A stretch of 64,000 nt of DNA, from positions 1 through 64,000 of the forward strand of contig SNVD02006237.1 of the NCBI GenBank assembly GCA_013180625.2, written 5' to 3'. This document shows, one piece after another, positions 12,080 to 23,932 of the stretch. The position numbers and the translations under genes were made by a program. Every line of letters starts with the position of its first letter. The first letter of the stretch is position 1. The notes below the pieces were generated by a model, which had not been told where the DNA came from, did no database searches, and saw only the letters and a list, made by a program, of their open reading frames with translations. This DNA comes from Boswellia sacra (taxonomy: Eukaryota; Streptophyta; Magnoliopsida; Sapindales; Burseraceae).

Positions 12080-13859
12080 ATGGCACCTCCTCCTTCACTA
12101 CCACGTAATGTGAATGGCGGCTCTTCCTCCTCAACAAACAACAGCGGTTATGTAAACTGCTTCAATCACCGATTTCCAGTTGGTCAAATTTTCCATCATC
12201 ACGTACCACCATCGTTACCACCAATATTGTCACAGGAGTATTCATTCGGCAATTGCAATGGGAATGGCGCCTCCTCCTCAACAAACAATGGCAGTTATGT
12301 GGAGCACTTGGATAAGCAATTTCCACCTGGTCGAAGGTTTCGTCCTCATGATTATGAGCTTGTGGATTATTACCTGAGAAGGAAAATGAGGAACCAGCCT
12401 TTACCTCCAAATAAGATAATGGAGATTGATGAATAACAATATAATCCAAAGCAACTTGCAGGTATTGTATGAACATGTTGCTAATTTTCAATTAAGTTTT
12501 TCGGTTGAGTGGTTTTTTACTGTTGCGAATTTTCACTTGGAACTAAAATTAGAGATACAAAATAATAGCCTTGTTTTAAGTGCAATTTTGAAAACAATCC
12601 CTATTTCAAATAATTTTCAGGTGCTGCTGAGTCATCGGATTGCTTTGTTGTCAGATTGTGTTGTCAGTGGATTCCTCGGTGGATTCTGGAGTAGAGTATT
12701 ATGGCATTAAACTTTTTAAAGCGGGACTATTTTTAAAAAGACATTTTAAAAAACAAGGTTATTATATATAGTAAACTTATGTTAAACCTTATTTGTTTCT
12801 TTAATATAATTAACCTAGAAACGATAAAATTCAATTAAATAAAACAAGAAAAATAACACCACGTAATGAGCCTTGGTCTTGGAACTTTGCATACTGTCAA
12901 AGTCAGATAAATTTCTTTTCCTTCAAAGTCGGATTATATGTCAAGTAAAGAGATTTTGTTATTGCGTTTTATTTGATACTCATAAAGGGTTTAATTACTT
13001 CAATTTTTAGGCTCTAAATGAAGTGTTAAATTTTTTCTTTTATGTTGTTTATACACAGAAAAGTACAAGCAAGGAAGAGTGGACGAGATGTTCTTCTTCA
13101 CCCCAAGAAGCAGAAAGCATCCGAATGGAAAGAGACCAAATCGAGTGGCCGGTGATGGGTTCTTGAATGCCATTGGAGCATACGAGCGAGTACTAAACTT
13201 CGAAGGTGATCATACAATTGGGTTCAAGAGATCACTTGTCTTCCAAAGAGGAAATTCTAAGGGCAAAAAAACCAATTATAAAAAAACCAATTGGATTGCG
13301 CATGAATATACCGCAAGTGATCCTCCACCACTCAACAATGTTGATGCAAATTAATGACTCAAGGGTAAGAATATTTCTACTGTTTTTAAGTGTATCTATT
13401 CAATTTAAACCCTGAAACTCATATAAATTAATTCTAAATTCTATTTGATTACTATTATTATTATTATTATTATTATTTTGCAGATGGACTGGATCATTTG
13501 CAGAATATACGAGCGATTTAAAGATATTGAAGACTCTATGCAGCAACTTCCTCAGATTCCATCTCTTGAAACTGATTATCAGATAAATAATAACAGGCCT
13601 AATGTTGATGATGGTCAAGCTCGCTCCAAGTGTTGTGAATCATAATCACGCTTATGTGAGTGGGACGCAGATAGAGAATTCGGTTTGTTTCGATCGGTTC
13701 CTCGTCTACAATGCAATCGGTAGATGACGAACTTGAGTCCTCGCGTCTTGATCTATTGGCTGAAAACTCTTCCAAGGGAGAGCTTCTGGAAGATGTTGTG
13801 CGCAAGGCATACATGTCCAATGCGAGCTACGGGAACCAATCTAAAAAATCTTAATCGAT
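12080..13859 (+). pseudogene. NAC transcription factor pseudogene (copy 1)
   Basis: Three exons homologous to the NAC gene at 19158: 12080-12461, 13059-13364 and 13484 to about 13859, with GT-AG junctions kept. Subdomain A (FPPGRRFRPHDYELVDYYLR), C (EMFFFTPRSRKHPNGKRPNR) and D (IGFKRSLVFQRGN) are readable. It is broken in several places. A TAA (12434-12436) falls in subdomain B where the intact copy reads IYQYNP. Exon 2 ends in a shifted frame with TAA after VDAN. Exon 3 frameshifts after the VDDGQA stretch and stops, although nucleotide homology continues past 13800. In subdomain C the conserved WK of GFWKASGAY is altered to LN (GFLNAIGAY). The N-terminus holds a tandem duplication: STNN...CFNHRFPVGQ is a degraded extra copy of STNN...DKQFPPGRRF. 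NAC proteins bind DNA through these subdomains; this copy should make no functional protein. Confidence 0.85.
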
Positions 13860-14880
13860 AAATGACCATTTTGAGGACGGACAGTACTGGCCACAGAAAA
13901 CCAATACAAATAATCCTCCAATGTGTTTCCTAGTCTTTTGTCAAAACTTAGCCATGTTTAATTGTTTTGAATATTTGATTTTTAGTTTATTGACCATATA
14001 CGTAAGGTGTTTATTTATTTATTTTTTTTAAGTTAGTGAATTTGGTTGGATGAAACTCATTTGGACATTTTAGAGAGTGTTTGTTTTTGACTTAGGTATG
14101 GGAATCAAATAATAATTTTATCTTAACATACATGAAAGGTTTATTTTTATTTTTATTTTTTAGCTTTTATCTGTCTCATGCATTTCTTTCATTTAAAGTT
14201 CTCATTAAATTTAATTATTTCCCATGGTGTAAAACATTTTTACGTTTTTGTTGGTCTTTCTCTAAACTCAACTTTCAGCAAACCCATCTTAATCAGAATC
14301 ACAATTTTGAGACACTTTGTCATCTCATTTTCCATCACAATTTGTTGTCAACATTTGGATTACGTGATTTTTTTTAATAATTTCGATTTTATATTGAATT
14401 TAAAATGATACTACTTTATAATTATATAAAACAAAAGTGAAAAAGGCGAAGTGACGGTAAGTACGAAGAGAGATGAAAGAGGTGAGTTAGAAGATAAGAG
14501 AAGAGAGATGCGTTAAAGGAGGAGAGGTGAATTAAAGGGAGGAGAGGGGTGAATTAAAGAGGTGAGAGATCAATTAAAGCCAAATAATTAATGTGCATTG
14601 CTTTTAACCATAAGAAAAATCAAAAGGTCCAAACTACACATACGGATTTTTTCTAAAATCCGGACATGCGCACTAGATAATGTATATATATCTATATGTG
14701 TGTGTGTGTGAAATTAATTTTACTAGAAACAAGAAACTTAATTAAAAGATCTTATCAGGGGAGGTTAGAAAATAGAAAAATAAATATATCATTTAGACAT
14801 TTGTATGAAGACCTATTTATATTCAAATAAAATTCACACACATTAGCTTAATTTGTTAGCTCAAGTTGGATCTTAATTTT
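13860..14880. other. 3' flank of NAC copy 1
   Basis: No gene. Parts match the 3' flank of the intact NAC (AATGTGTTTCCTAGT; AGAATCACAATTTTGA at about 14295), showing that the duplication extends downstream. About 14440-14580 is GA-rich with a degenerate repeat around GGAGAGGTGAATTAAAG. A short (TG)n tract is at about 14697-14709. Confidence 0.6.
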
Positions 14881-15234
14881 AGATTTTTGTACAAAAGTTC
14901 TTGGCATCAAATTCATTGACAAGATTATACTTAACAATTATATAATAATATATTTTTTAACTCATTAACAATAGTGCTACACTTACAAAGTCTGTTATTA
15001 AGTTTACATATAAAGTTAATATGGTATCAAGTATATGAAAGATAAATGTAAGAAAGTTAATGTTATAAATGCTAGTAGATAATGTGATATTGAATGAGTG
15101 ATGTCACATCAACTGTATAAATAAATTTTGTATACAAACTTTGTAAGTGTAACATTACTTTTTAATTATACATTCAAATGAGAAAGATGTAAAAGATATT
15201 GCATGCATAAAAGCATAAATCAATCACATTTTTT

Positions 15235-15600
15235 AAGAACCTTGAGCCTTTCCGAGGAGATTCCATGTAGTATGAATCGTTGTTCTGTGAGTATACTCCA
15301 AACTAATTGAAGTAATAACTAAGAGGTTCAGGTGCCTCATACTTCATAGTTTCATCAATTAAGTCTTGACGAATCCATATCATGAATCTCGTTTACCTTT
15401 GAACCATCTATCGAAGATGTTTGGTACAAGATCAACTTAGCTCCTATAGTACATAAGCAAGCCATTGTAGACTCCAAGCTGCAGGGTTGTGGCATGAGAG
15501 GGACGCTTGCGTTATGCACACACCAGATGTCCCACAAGGCACAAACCCATGCATATCGTTCGAACTCCATCTATCCATCGCTTGTCGACAGTGAGCTCAA
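15235..15600 (-). pseudogene. Citrate-binding-protein-like (PL7-type) pseudogene remnant, copy A
   Basis: Decayed second exon of the family best preserved at 38505-39688. On the minus strand it reads FERYAWV...ALWDIW.VHNASV, matching FEGYGYMPSGTSGVCVM of copy C. Further on come SSIDGSKVNEIHDM (from RWFKVNVIHDV) and FGVYSQNNDSYYMES. There are stops and frameshifts throughout. The family comprises small secreted proteins first described as vacuolar citrate-binding protein in rubber tree and related to alginate-lyase 2-like folds; this is known biology, not shown here. Confidence 0.65.
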
Positions 15601-15730
15601 TCTACAAAGTTATACAGTTTGCTTTTGGATGTGGAAGTTGCGATGTGTTTAGGGGGAGCTAGTTTTGTGAAACCATGCATTATTGGATCCACTTGCCAAC
15701 TTCTTGCACATTGCATCAGAATAAACTAAG

Positions 15731-16091
15731 TGTTGATGCACGATTTTCAGATGGCCGGAAAGTGGGTTGAAGCTCGAATTGTACCTCGGATCCAATCCTG
15801 AGAACAAAGAAAAATAGTGAGGGGTGCCGGCGAAAACCCTCCCACGCTCAAGTCAGTTTCCGGCACTCCGGAATTTTCTAGGAGAATTTCCTAGAGAGAG
15901 AAGCTCTCAAAAGCGAAGGAAATTTAGAGAGACAAAGAGTTTAGAAAAGTGTGCATACCTTGAGCAAAAATCCAGAGGGTTTATATAGACATTAGGAGGA
16001 GTCATTGTGGGACCCAGATAATAGGCCAAATAATGGGCTTTAATAGTGGGTTTAGATTTAATTGAGACCCAATTATGATATGGCCATAACA
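15731..16091 (-). mobile_element. Solo LTR, 361 bp, perfect 5-bp target duplication
   Basis: TGTTGATGCACG...GGCCATAACA flanked by CTAAG on both sides (15726-15730, 16092-16096). A TATATAAA box on the minus strand (about 15980-15990) gives the orientation. No internal region is present. The homologous flank at citrate-binding copy D (AAACTAAGTTCAGAACAA, about 59440) is the unoccupied site. Confidence 0.85.
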
Positions 16092-16753
16092 CTAAGTTTA
16101 GAAGAACAATTATGTGATAGAGAGATACCCATCTCTTAATTAATTTCTTTGAGGATGGGAGCTAGATAGTTTAAATTAAGAAACTCTGCACGGTACGGGG
16201 AATAATATCCATAGATCTACAATTTATAAATTAGTTTTGGAGAGATAAAAAGTCATAAAAAATTATATTTATATGCATGTGTGTCACATAATGTCTCTAT
16301 TGTATCCAAATTAAACTTTGTTTCTTAATATTTTATTAATTTATTGAAAAAATAAAATACTTATATATGAGAAGTCAATTAAAGAGAGATATTGATAGGT
16401 CTATATGCATAGAGATCCTCCTCTTGATTTAAAAACTAATGATTCGATTAAAATCAAAATATTGACAAGAAAAGTCTCAACCGTAAAATTGCGTTCTCTA
16501 GAAATGGTGATTAATATGACAAGCAAAATTGAAGACCTGAGGACAAATAATTCATAAGGTTGGTAAGAGTACATTTAATTTGGGAGATGTGTAAAAATAA
16601 CCAATTTTCTGGAGAGTTTTACAAATAACCAAAATTGATTTTTTTTTTCAATACTTAACCACCCGCTAACTCATAATGCATTAACATGTTCAACTTATTA
16701 ATTTGTAATCGGTTGATAGATAGAGGCACTTAATTGTTTTCCTGTAAGGGTAT

Positions 16754-17417
16754 TGAAGGGCTTGATATTTGTAAGGGCTAAATTCTTCATATCAAGCCTA
16801 AGATCTATAAGCCTAGTTCAGCAGCCCAAAGGGTAAAATATGAAAAGACTTATATAAAAAAGAGTTTAGGTGGCTGTGTTAGGCTTGGCAAGGAGTTTAG
16901 GTGGCTGTGTCAAGCTTGGGCAGGGAGCCTAGATGGCTAAATCAGACTTCAGCAGGGAGTTTGGGTAGCTGCGTCAGCTATTAAATGCTCTGGAAAATAA
17001 GGAAAGTAGCCAGGAAGTGGTTGTGTCAGATTGGGAAAGGGAAAAAGGAAGTATAGTTATTAATTACGTCAGAATTATGAAAGAGGAAGGGATTACTAGA
17101 AAATAATATAAAGAGAAGCTAACAAGAGAGGAATCAAGAAGTATTTCTACCGTAAAACTCTCTACTCTACTATTTCTCCCTCTTCTATTACTGATTTCAA
17201 TCTGTTTATTACTTTGGTGAATCTAAAACTTAGGCATCATAGTGCCTTTGCAGGTACCACTCTCCTCCGGAAAAGACAGAAGCTAACCCCCTTCACCCAT
17301 AGAAGTTGTGTCCTTAATTAGGCCCTTCTAGCCCTTTCTACCGTTCTATCAATCCAGTCACACACTTAGAGGAAGCGGTCCAGCGCAATTTGAGGTGTGT
17401 AGAAATCTGTCCCTTCA
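16754..17417 (+). mobile_element. Solo LTR, 664 bp, perfect 5-bp target duplication
   Basis: TGAAGGGCTTG...CTGTCCCTTCA with inverted ends TGAAGGG/CCCTTCA. GGTAT flanks both sides (16749-16753, 17418-17422). A GTTTAGGTGGCTGTGT-like motif is repeated four times at 16860-16975. The right half (CATCATAGTGCCTTTGCAGGTACC, split in the text at 17230-17260) resembles U5 of plant gypsy LTRs. No internal sequence. Confidence 0.85.
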
Positions 17418-17422
17418 GGTAT

Positions 17423-18300
17423 CTTCATCTATAGTTAAATTTGGCTATACATGTAGTCAAATAAAACATTAAATTTATTATTTTTCAAAACACCCCCCAA
17501 AATTTATTTATATATGTTTTGGAATAAATATTTAAGCTTTTAAGGTATCACTATTGGGTTCCTATATAACAACTCCTTTTGTCATAATCCATTTGATGAC
17601 ATCACACACACACATATATGTTGATATGCTCTCTCTTCTATCTTATTTTTAATATATATTTTATATTTTTGAGATTTTGATTCCATCATTGGCATTTGTC
17701 TTTTGTAACAATCTAACAGATAAAATGTACTAGTAAAATGCTATACAGCCAACTATACCTCATAGGTCGCTTTTTTATTCTATCTTCTACCTATTAATAG
17801 TTTCTTGGTTTCGGCTAGCTGGAGACTTCCAGTACTGCTCATAAATGAGCATATCTACACATACACTTTTTATATATGATTCAAGAACATATAAAGTTTT
17901 GAGATTCTATATGGTCAATCATAGATTCATTTTTTTTTTAATTCTCGAGTAAATTAAGAAAGTACCATTGAAAGGTAGAAGATAGAATACAATCAGAACA
18001 TATAAAATTTTGACAAGTTAGAAGATAGACAATTTTTTTTTTTTTAATTCTATCTTCTACCTTTCAACAGTTTCTTGCTTATAAATTTCAATCATAGTCA
18101 GTTTGGTTTCTCGGTTCAAGAACGTATAAAATTTTACCAATCTCGTCGTATGCAGTGGTTTCTTGAGAAGTGATCTTTGATCTTCTGTCCCAGGTTCAGT
18201 GAGTCAACTCAACGCGAAACTTCAAGTCCATTCCTAGTTACAACTTGCACCTTCCACGGCTGTCTGCACGTTTCTCTCTTAACTGGTTTGCGTTTAGGGA
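17423..18300. other. 5' flank of citrate-binding-protein copy A
   Basis: No intact gene. Segments match the 37.4-38.1 kb region: TTTTAAGGTATCACTATTGG, ACAACTCCTTTTGTCATAAT and TTCTATCTTCTACCT all recur there. This marks the same duplicated block. It contains an inverted repeat described separately. Confidence 0.55.
17965..18073. repeat. Inverted repeat, ~22-bp arms
   Basis: TTGAAAGGTAGAAGATAGAA at about 17969-17988 is the reverse complement of TTCTATCTTCTACCTTTCAA at about 18049-18068. The loop is about 60 bp, with further pairing of a TTTTTT-rich strand. A direct, diverged copy of the right arm lies at 17775. Confidence 0.75.
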
Positions 18301-19157
18301 ATTATTTTAATTATTACAAAAAAAAAATTTCTTCTTCTTTGCTAAGATAAGATAATCCTTACTTAATAAAAAGAGTATAAATTTGAAAATCTTGATGAAC
18401 AATGATAGCTAAATCTTTTTTATAATTTTCATAAAATTAAATATCATTAAAAATTATGTGTGAGATATTTTGATTTATTTCATTTATTTGTAGTCTTTTT
18501 GAACAAAACGTAATACATTATAAAATAATCTTTTTCGAACAATTATAAAAGAAAATTTTGAAAGAAAATCTACATTTTTGTTGACATCAAGCTAAAAAAA
18601 AATTAACGCTCTTTTTAAATTATAATTTTAAACCGTTATAATTTTAATGTTCCCTTATCTTTATATGCTTTAATTATTTTTTTAATAAATTCTTTTACAT
18701 TAAGTTTTATCAAGTAAATTATAAATGTTAAAATATTTAAAGTACCCCCTCTCTCATCAATTCCTGATCCACCATTGCTTAATAGTAAATTAATCATCAT
18801 GAATCTTATAGTTCTAATAAAAATAATTTTATCATCAACTAACATTTTATTACCCCAGGTTATAATTCGAACATAAAACATTATCTAAAAATAACACACA
18901 TCGCTATCTCTAAAACGTCGCCCTGCTTAAATACATTAAACGCAGAAGTAAAGTCCTCAAAATACGGAGTAATTAAAAAAAGGGAAACCCAATGATCATT
19001 AAGTAAGGAAATCGAATCCTAGTTGGATCAAAACATCTACTAGATGCTCTTTGAACCAATTAAAAAAAAAAAGAAAAGAAATAAAAAAGCTAAACCCTAT
19101 AATAGAAACACAAAAGATAAACGGTTATACACTATAAGCAATTGTCTCTTTTAAAAT
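18301..19157. other. AT-rich upstream region of the intact NAC gene, with an old repeat remnant
   Basis: No gene. About 18550-18780 ends in CCCCCTCTCTCATC...CTGATCCACCATTG, resembling the right end of the insertions at 58262-59056 and 62510-62950. It is probably a decayed member of that repeat family. The last 150 bp form the 5' leader of the NAC gene. Confidence 0.4.
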
Positions 19158-20571
19158 ATGGCACTACAGCTACCAACAAACAATCATCCACCACCATCAC
19201 AACCACAACTACCATCACTACTTTCTTCACCATCAAATGCCAATGGTGGCGGCTCCGGCTCCTTTTCACCATCGTATGCGAATGTTGGCGGCTTCTCTTC
19301 AACAAATAATAGTAATTATGCGGATTGCTTCGAGGACTATTTTCCTCCTGGTTATAGGTTCCGTCCTCATGATGATGAGCTTATAGATTATTACTTAAGA
19401 AGGAAAATAATGAACGAACCGTTATCTTGTCACATGATTATGGAGATTGATATCTATCAATATAATCCAGAACGTCTTGCAGGTATAGTATGAATTCACC
19501 CCAAGATTTTCTTTTATTTAATCCTAATTTTCAATTGAATCAGAACAATTTTTTTTTATTGGAGGCTCAATATTAATGTTACTTCTTACCAACAAATTTA
19601 AGTGAAGCAATATTAAGTCTTTTCATGCTGCAGAAGTCGCACATGTTTTTTTTTTATTTTTTTTATTTTTTTTTTTATAACTAGGGTTTGGTTTAGACTT
19701 AAAGTGTTAATTTTTGATTTTATATATATGATGTTTATATGCACAGAAAAGTACAAGCGAGGAAGAGTGAGCGAGATGTTCTTCTTCACCCCAAGAAACC
19801 GAAAGCATCCGAAAGGAAAGAGACCAAATCGAGTCGCTGGTGATGGGTTCTGGAAGGCCAGTGGAGCCTACAAGCCAGTACTCAACTTCACAGGTGGTCA
19901 TATAATTGGGTTCAAGAGGTCACTTGTCTTCCACAGAGGAACTTCTAATGGTAAATTAACCAACAATAGAAAAACCAACTGGATTATGCATGAATTTACA
20001 ATGAGCCATCCTCTTCCAATAAATAATGTCGATGCAAATGGCTCAAGAGTAAGAATATTTCGATTTTTCTTTTTCTTTTTCTTTTTAACTCGTAATAGTT
20101 TATTTTGGTGTATTTATAAATTTATTCTAAACTCTATTTAACTATTTATTTTTGCAGATGGACTGGGTGATTTGCAGAGTATACGAGCGAGTTAAACATG
20201 AAGGCTCTATGCAGCAACTTCCCCAGATTACATCTCTTGAAACCGATGATCAGATCAGTAAAACCGATAATCAGATCAATAATAATATACCTAATATCGA
20301 TGATGATCAAGCTCTAAGTGTAGCGAATCATGATCGCGCTTACATGATCGAACCACATATAGAGAATTCGGTTTCTTTGGATTCGTCTACGATGCAACAG
20401 GCAGATGATGAACTTGAATCGTTGCATCTTCTAATGGCCGATAATTCTTCAGGGGGTGGGCTCCTGGATGATGTTTTGGGCGTGGCAAACAAAGAGAATC
20501 GCAGTATTGGGTCGCAAGTGGACGTTTCCAAGGTGGGCTTCGCGAACCAATCTGCGAATCTTCATAAATGA
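19158..20571 (+). CDS. NAC-domain transcription factor, three exons, apparently intact
   Basis: Exons 19158-19482, 19747-20048 and 20158-20571 join in frame at GT-AG introns and encode about 346 residues. A low-complexity Ser/Asn/Pro-rich N-terminus (about 55 residues) precedes the NAC domain. Subdomain A is FPPGYRFRPHDDELIDYYLR, B MIMEIDIYQYNPERLA, C EMFFFTPRNRKHPKGKRPNR then GDGFWKASGAYKPV, D IIGFKRSLVFHRG then TNWIMHEF, and E MDWVICRVYER. The exon structure is the classical NAC arrangement. The C-terminal ~125 residues are acidic and Ser/Asn-rich, as expected of an activation region. No transmembrane segment is seen, so a nuclear DNA-binding role is inferred. Odd points: the usual LPP/LTDEEL consensus of subdomain A is altered (FRPHDDEL), and the protein has an N-terminal extension longer than most NACs. 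The next feature downstream is a retrotransposon 530 bp away. The subgroup and target genes cannot be told. Confidence 0.85.
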
Positions 20572-21109
20572 AAATGATTTGACGACTCCACAAAACGCCT
20601 CCATGCAATTAACCCTCCAATGTGTTGTTTCATAGTCATTAGTCATTAGCTATATGAATCGGGATACTCGAGTCACGAATTTTGTTTAAGATTTTGAGGG
20701 TCTAGTAATAACTAATTCTTTAATGTGTTTCCTAGTTATTAGAGTCATTAGTTATGTTCTGAATCAAAATCACAATTTTGAATGCTATTCAGTCATTTTA
20801 TTCCTATTACGATTCTTCATCATCAGATACATTTATGTAATAATTGTGATTAATTTTATATTGATTTTAACATTATATACATGCATATATATATATATAT
20901 ATATATAAAATACTTAATAAATATATATATGTCAAATTAATAATTTTCATATTTTTTTCTTGTTAATAAAACAAATAACTTAAATACTTGTTATCAGACC
21001 TTAAAAATTCAGACACTTGTATTGATCTTAAATGTTAACTATATTCAGGTATATTTGGATTTCATTTCAGAAAAAATTAAAAAAATCCCCCATGTTTTAT
21101 ACTAAGATA
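20572..21109. other. 3' flank of the NAC gene up to the copia insertion
   Basis: No gene. Contains AATGTGTTTCCTAGT and AATCACAATTTTGAA, shared with the 3' flank of NAC copy 1, and a (TA)n tract at 20886-20907. The last five bases, AGATA (21105-21109), are the left target duplication of the copia element. Confidence 0.7.
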
Positions 21110-21333
21110 TGTGGAGTTATTTATTATTTTTAGTCTTTATAAGTTTGTTTGAAGTATTTGACCGAGTCTTTGGGTAATTGTTTAAGGGATTAAACCGTGG
21201 AGTCATGATAACCATGGTAGGGTCATGGAGTCATGCTACTCAAAAGTATCCTGTGTCAGTTTATTGTAAGCCTATTTATAAGCCTCTTTTATCAATAAAA
21301 TTTTTTAAAAGCTTTACTTCTCTAAGTACATTA
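21110..21333 (+). repeat. 5' LTR of the copia element
   Basis: 224 bp, TGTGGAGTTATTTATTATT...CTAAGTACATTA. The last dinucleotide is TA where the 3' LTR has CA. Contains CTATTTATAAGCCTC as likely TATA region and AATAAAATTTT as likely polyadenylation signal. Confidence 0.9.
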
Positions 21334-21408
21334 GTGGTATCAAAGCAGGAAAAAAAAAAGGTTCCGCTTCTCTTGACATGCCTTTTTTCTTTGCTGCAAC
21401 AGAGATAA

Positions 21409-22290
21409 ATGGCATCTGACAACTTTGTGCAGCCATATCTATTCCTCGCTTCAATGGTTATTACGACCACTGGAGCATGTTTATGAAAAATTTTCTTAGA
21501 TCCAAAGAATATTGGCAAGTTGTGAGTGAAGGAGTGACGGAACCAGCTGCTGGTATGGAACTGACAGAAGCAAAAAGGATGGAGTTGGAAGAACTGAAGC
21601 TCAAAGATTTGAAGGCCAAAATTGATCTCTTTCAGGCAATTGATCATCCTATTTTGGAGACAATTCTTTGCAAAGAGACTTCCAAAAAGATCTGGGACTC
21701 AATGAAAACAAAATATCAAGGCTCATCAAGAACGAAGTGTGCATAGCTTCAAGCCTTGAGAAAGAAATTTGAAATTCTGTAGATGAAAGACAGTGAATCT
21801 GTCACTAATTATTTGAAAGGGCTATGGGAATTGCAAACAAGATGCGATTCCATGGAGAAAAGATGGGGGATAGTGCAATTGTCAAGAAAATATTGTGTTC
21901 TTTGGCTCCAAAATTTGTTTATGTAGTTTGCTCAATTGAAGAATCTAAAGATATAGATAATCTCTCACTTAATGAATTACAGAGTTCATTATTCGTCCAT
22001 GAACAAAAGATGACTAAAAGTTCAACCATAGAAGAGCAAGCCCTAAAGGTTGTCGAGGTAGAGGTAATAGTAGCAGAGGATGGGACAGGGCAATAGAGAT
22101 GGAAGTTGACAACATCAAAACTTTTGGGTTGATGATGATCAATCAGATTTTCAAGGTAGAGCTGCTAGAGCAGAACTGATTTTGAAGGCAGAAGAAAAGG
22201 CCAAAATCAACAATTTAATAATCCAAGGTATAGTGTTGTCGGTGTCATAAATTTGGTCATTATCAAGCTGAATGTTATAATAAATTGTCT
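21409..22290 (+). pseudogene. Copia gag (decayed)
   Basis: Starts MASDNFVQP at 21409. A one-base frameshift follows, then IPRFNGYYDHWSMFMKNFL, the usual start of the copia gag/UBN2 domain. Stops follow at about 21744 and 21783. A nucleocapsid zinc knuckle CCRCHKFGHYQAEC (CX2CX4HX4C) at 22234-22275 is intact in sequence. Gag would package the RNA in virus-like particles; this copy cannot. Confidence 0.85.
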
Positions 22291-22566
22291 AACCATAGAG
22301 GAAAGGTAGAAAAATCTAATTTTGTAGAAAATAAGGAAGTAAAGACTTTGCTAATGGCTTGCCATAACAAGGAAGATTATGAACCAAATTTTTGGTATGT
22401 AGACATAGGCTGCAGCAACCATATGTGTAGAAGTAAGTCTTCTTTTTCTCAATTAAATGAAGACTTTCGTACTATTGTGAGCTTTGGTGATAGTTCTACT
22501 ATAAGAGTTATGGGAAAAGGTGACATTAGGATAAAAACCAAGAATGGTTTTGTTGAAACAATCTAA
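22291..22566 (+). pseudogene. Copia protease region (decayed)
   Basis: Contains FWYVDIGCSNHMCRSKSSF, the copia aspartic-protease site. The usual catalytic DTG/DSG triplet here reads DIG, a change expected to impair catalysis. The frame ends with a shift at about 22560; homology continues in another frame (VPDLKSNLLSAGQLQEK). Confidence 0.8.
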
Positions 22567-23932
22567 TGTCTTTTATGTTCCTGATTTGAAAAGTAATTTG
22601 TTGAGTGCTGGTCAATTGCAAGAAAAAGATTATATTATAACTATTCAGAATAGAGCTTGTGAAATATATGACCCTTTAAGAGGAGCAGTTGTGATTATTT
22701 AGATGACTTCCAATAGATTGTCTCCATTACAGATTAAACGTGTCCAAACTTGCTTAATGAGTAAGGTGGATGATGTATCATGGCTTTGGGATTTCCAATA
22801 TGGTCATTTGAATTTTGGTGGATTAACAACTCTCCAACGAAAGAATATGGTGATAGGTCTTCCTCCAATTTTTATTCCTTCTCAAGTGTGTGAAGAATAT
22901 GTTGTTAGTAAACAACACCCACTTAATTCCTACAAGGAAAATCATGGAGAGCAAAGAATTTTTTAGAGCTGGTTCATTCTGACATTTATGGTTCAATCAA
23001 TCCAACTTCAAATGGGCGTAAAAGATATTTAATTACCTTCATTGATGATTATATTAAAAAACCTTGGGCTTCTTTTTTGCAGGAGAAGTCAGAAGCTTTT
23101 AGTGCATTTAAAAGCTTCAAGGCATGTGTTGAAAATGAAACAGGGAGAGTCATCAAAACTTTCCGTATTGATCATGGTGGAGAATATTGTTTAAAAGAGT
23201 TTGAAGTTTTTTGTGAGAACCAAGGCATTCGAAGAGAACTTACAGTAGCCTACTGACCTCAGCAAAATGGTATGTCAGAGAGGAAACATAGAACCATTCT
23301 TAACATGTTAAGGAGCTTGTTGATTAAAGGGAACATTCCAAAGAGCTTTTGGCTTGAGGTAGTAAATTGAAGCATACATGTGTTAAATAGAAGTCCTATG
23401 TTTTCAGTTCAAAACATGACACCTGAGGAAGCTTGGAGTGGAAGGAAACCAGCAGTTGATCACTTCAAAAGTTTTGGCTGCATCGCTTATATATGCACAT
23501 GTTCCAGATGACAAAAGAAACAAACTTGATGATAAGGGTGAAAAATGTATCTTTCTTGGAGTAAGTGAAACTTCCGAGGCATATAAATTATTTAATCCAC
23601 TTACTACAAAGATTGTGATTAGCATAGATGTCATATTTGATGAAGAGGAAACATTGAATTGGATCAAAAATAGCCCAAGGCAGCAGCAAATTCCAGTTAC
23701 TTTTGATGAAGATGAAGATAGGAATGAATCACAAGATCAATCTTTTGCTATAGGCCAACCATAAGCCTCTAATGCAGACCATGTAATTGATCCTCAATTG
23801 CAATCTTAGGGTGAAAATTAGATAGCAAATGATCTAATTTATAATGAGCTGCGCATAAGAAAGTGACCAGCCTAGATGATAGATTATGTAAGTGGGGATG
23901 ACTTATCTGATGATGACCAAATTGCTCACTTT
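22567..23932 (+). pseudogene. Copia integrase region (decayed)
   Basis: GAG-pre-integrase stretch (LWDFQYGHLNFGGL, about 22780-22830), then the integrase core ELVHSDIYGS, TFIDDYI, IDHGGEYC and PQQNGMSERKHRT, with several stops (for example the TGA just before PQQNG at about 23255). The C-terminal part runs to QSFAIGQP (23761) and continues broken to 23932, where the gypsy-like element interrupts it. The expected DDE residues are readable but not in one frame. Confidence 0.8.

Noticed and set aside
12080..13645. NAC copy 1 as a functional gene
   Set aside because: Stop in subdomain B, frameshifts at the ends of exons 2 and 3, and loss of WK in subdomain C.
14132..14408. Two overlapping frames of 76-81 codons
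   Set aside because: Phe/His/Leu-rich frames from a T-rich 3' flank, without domain or homology.
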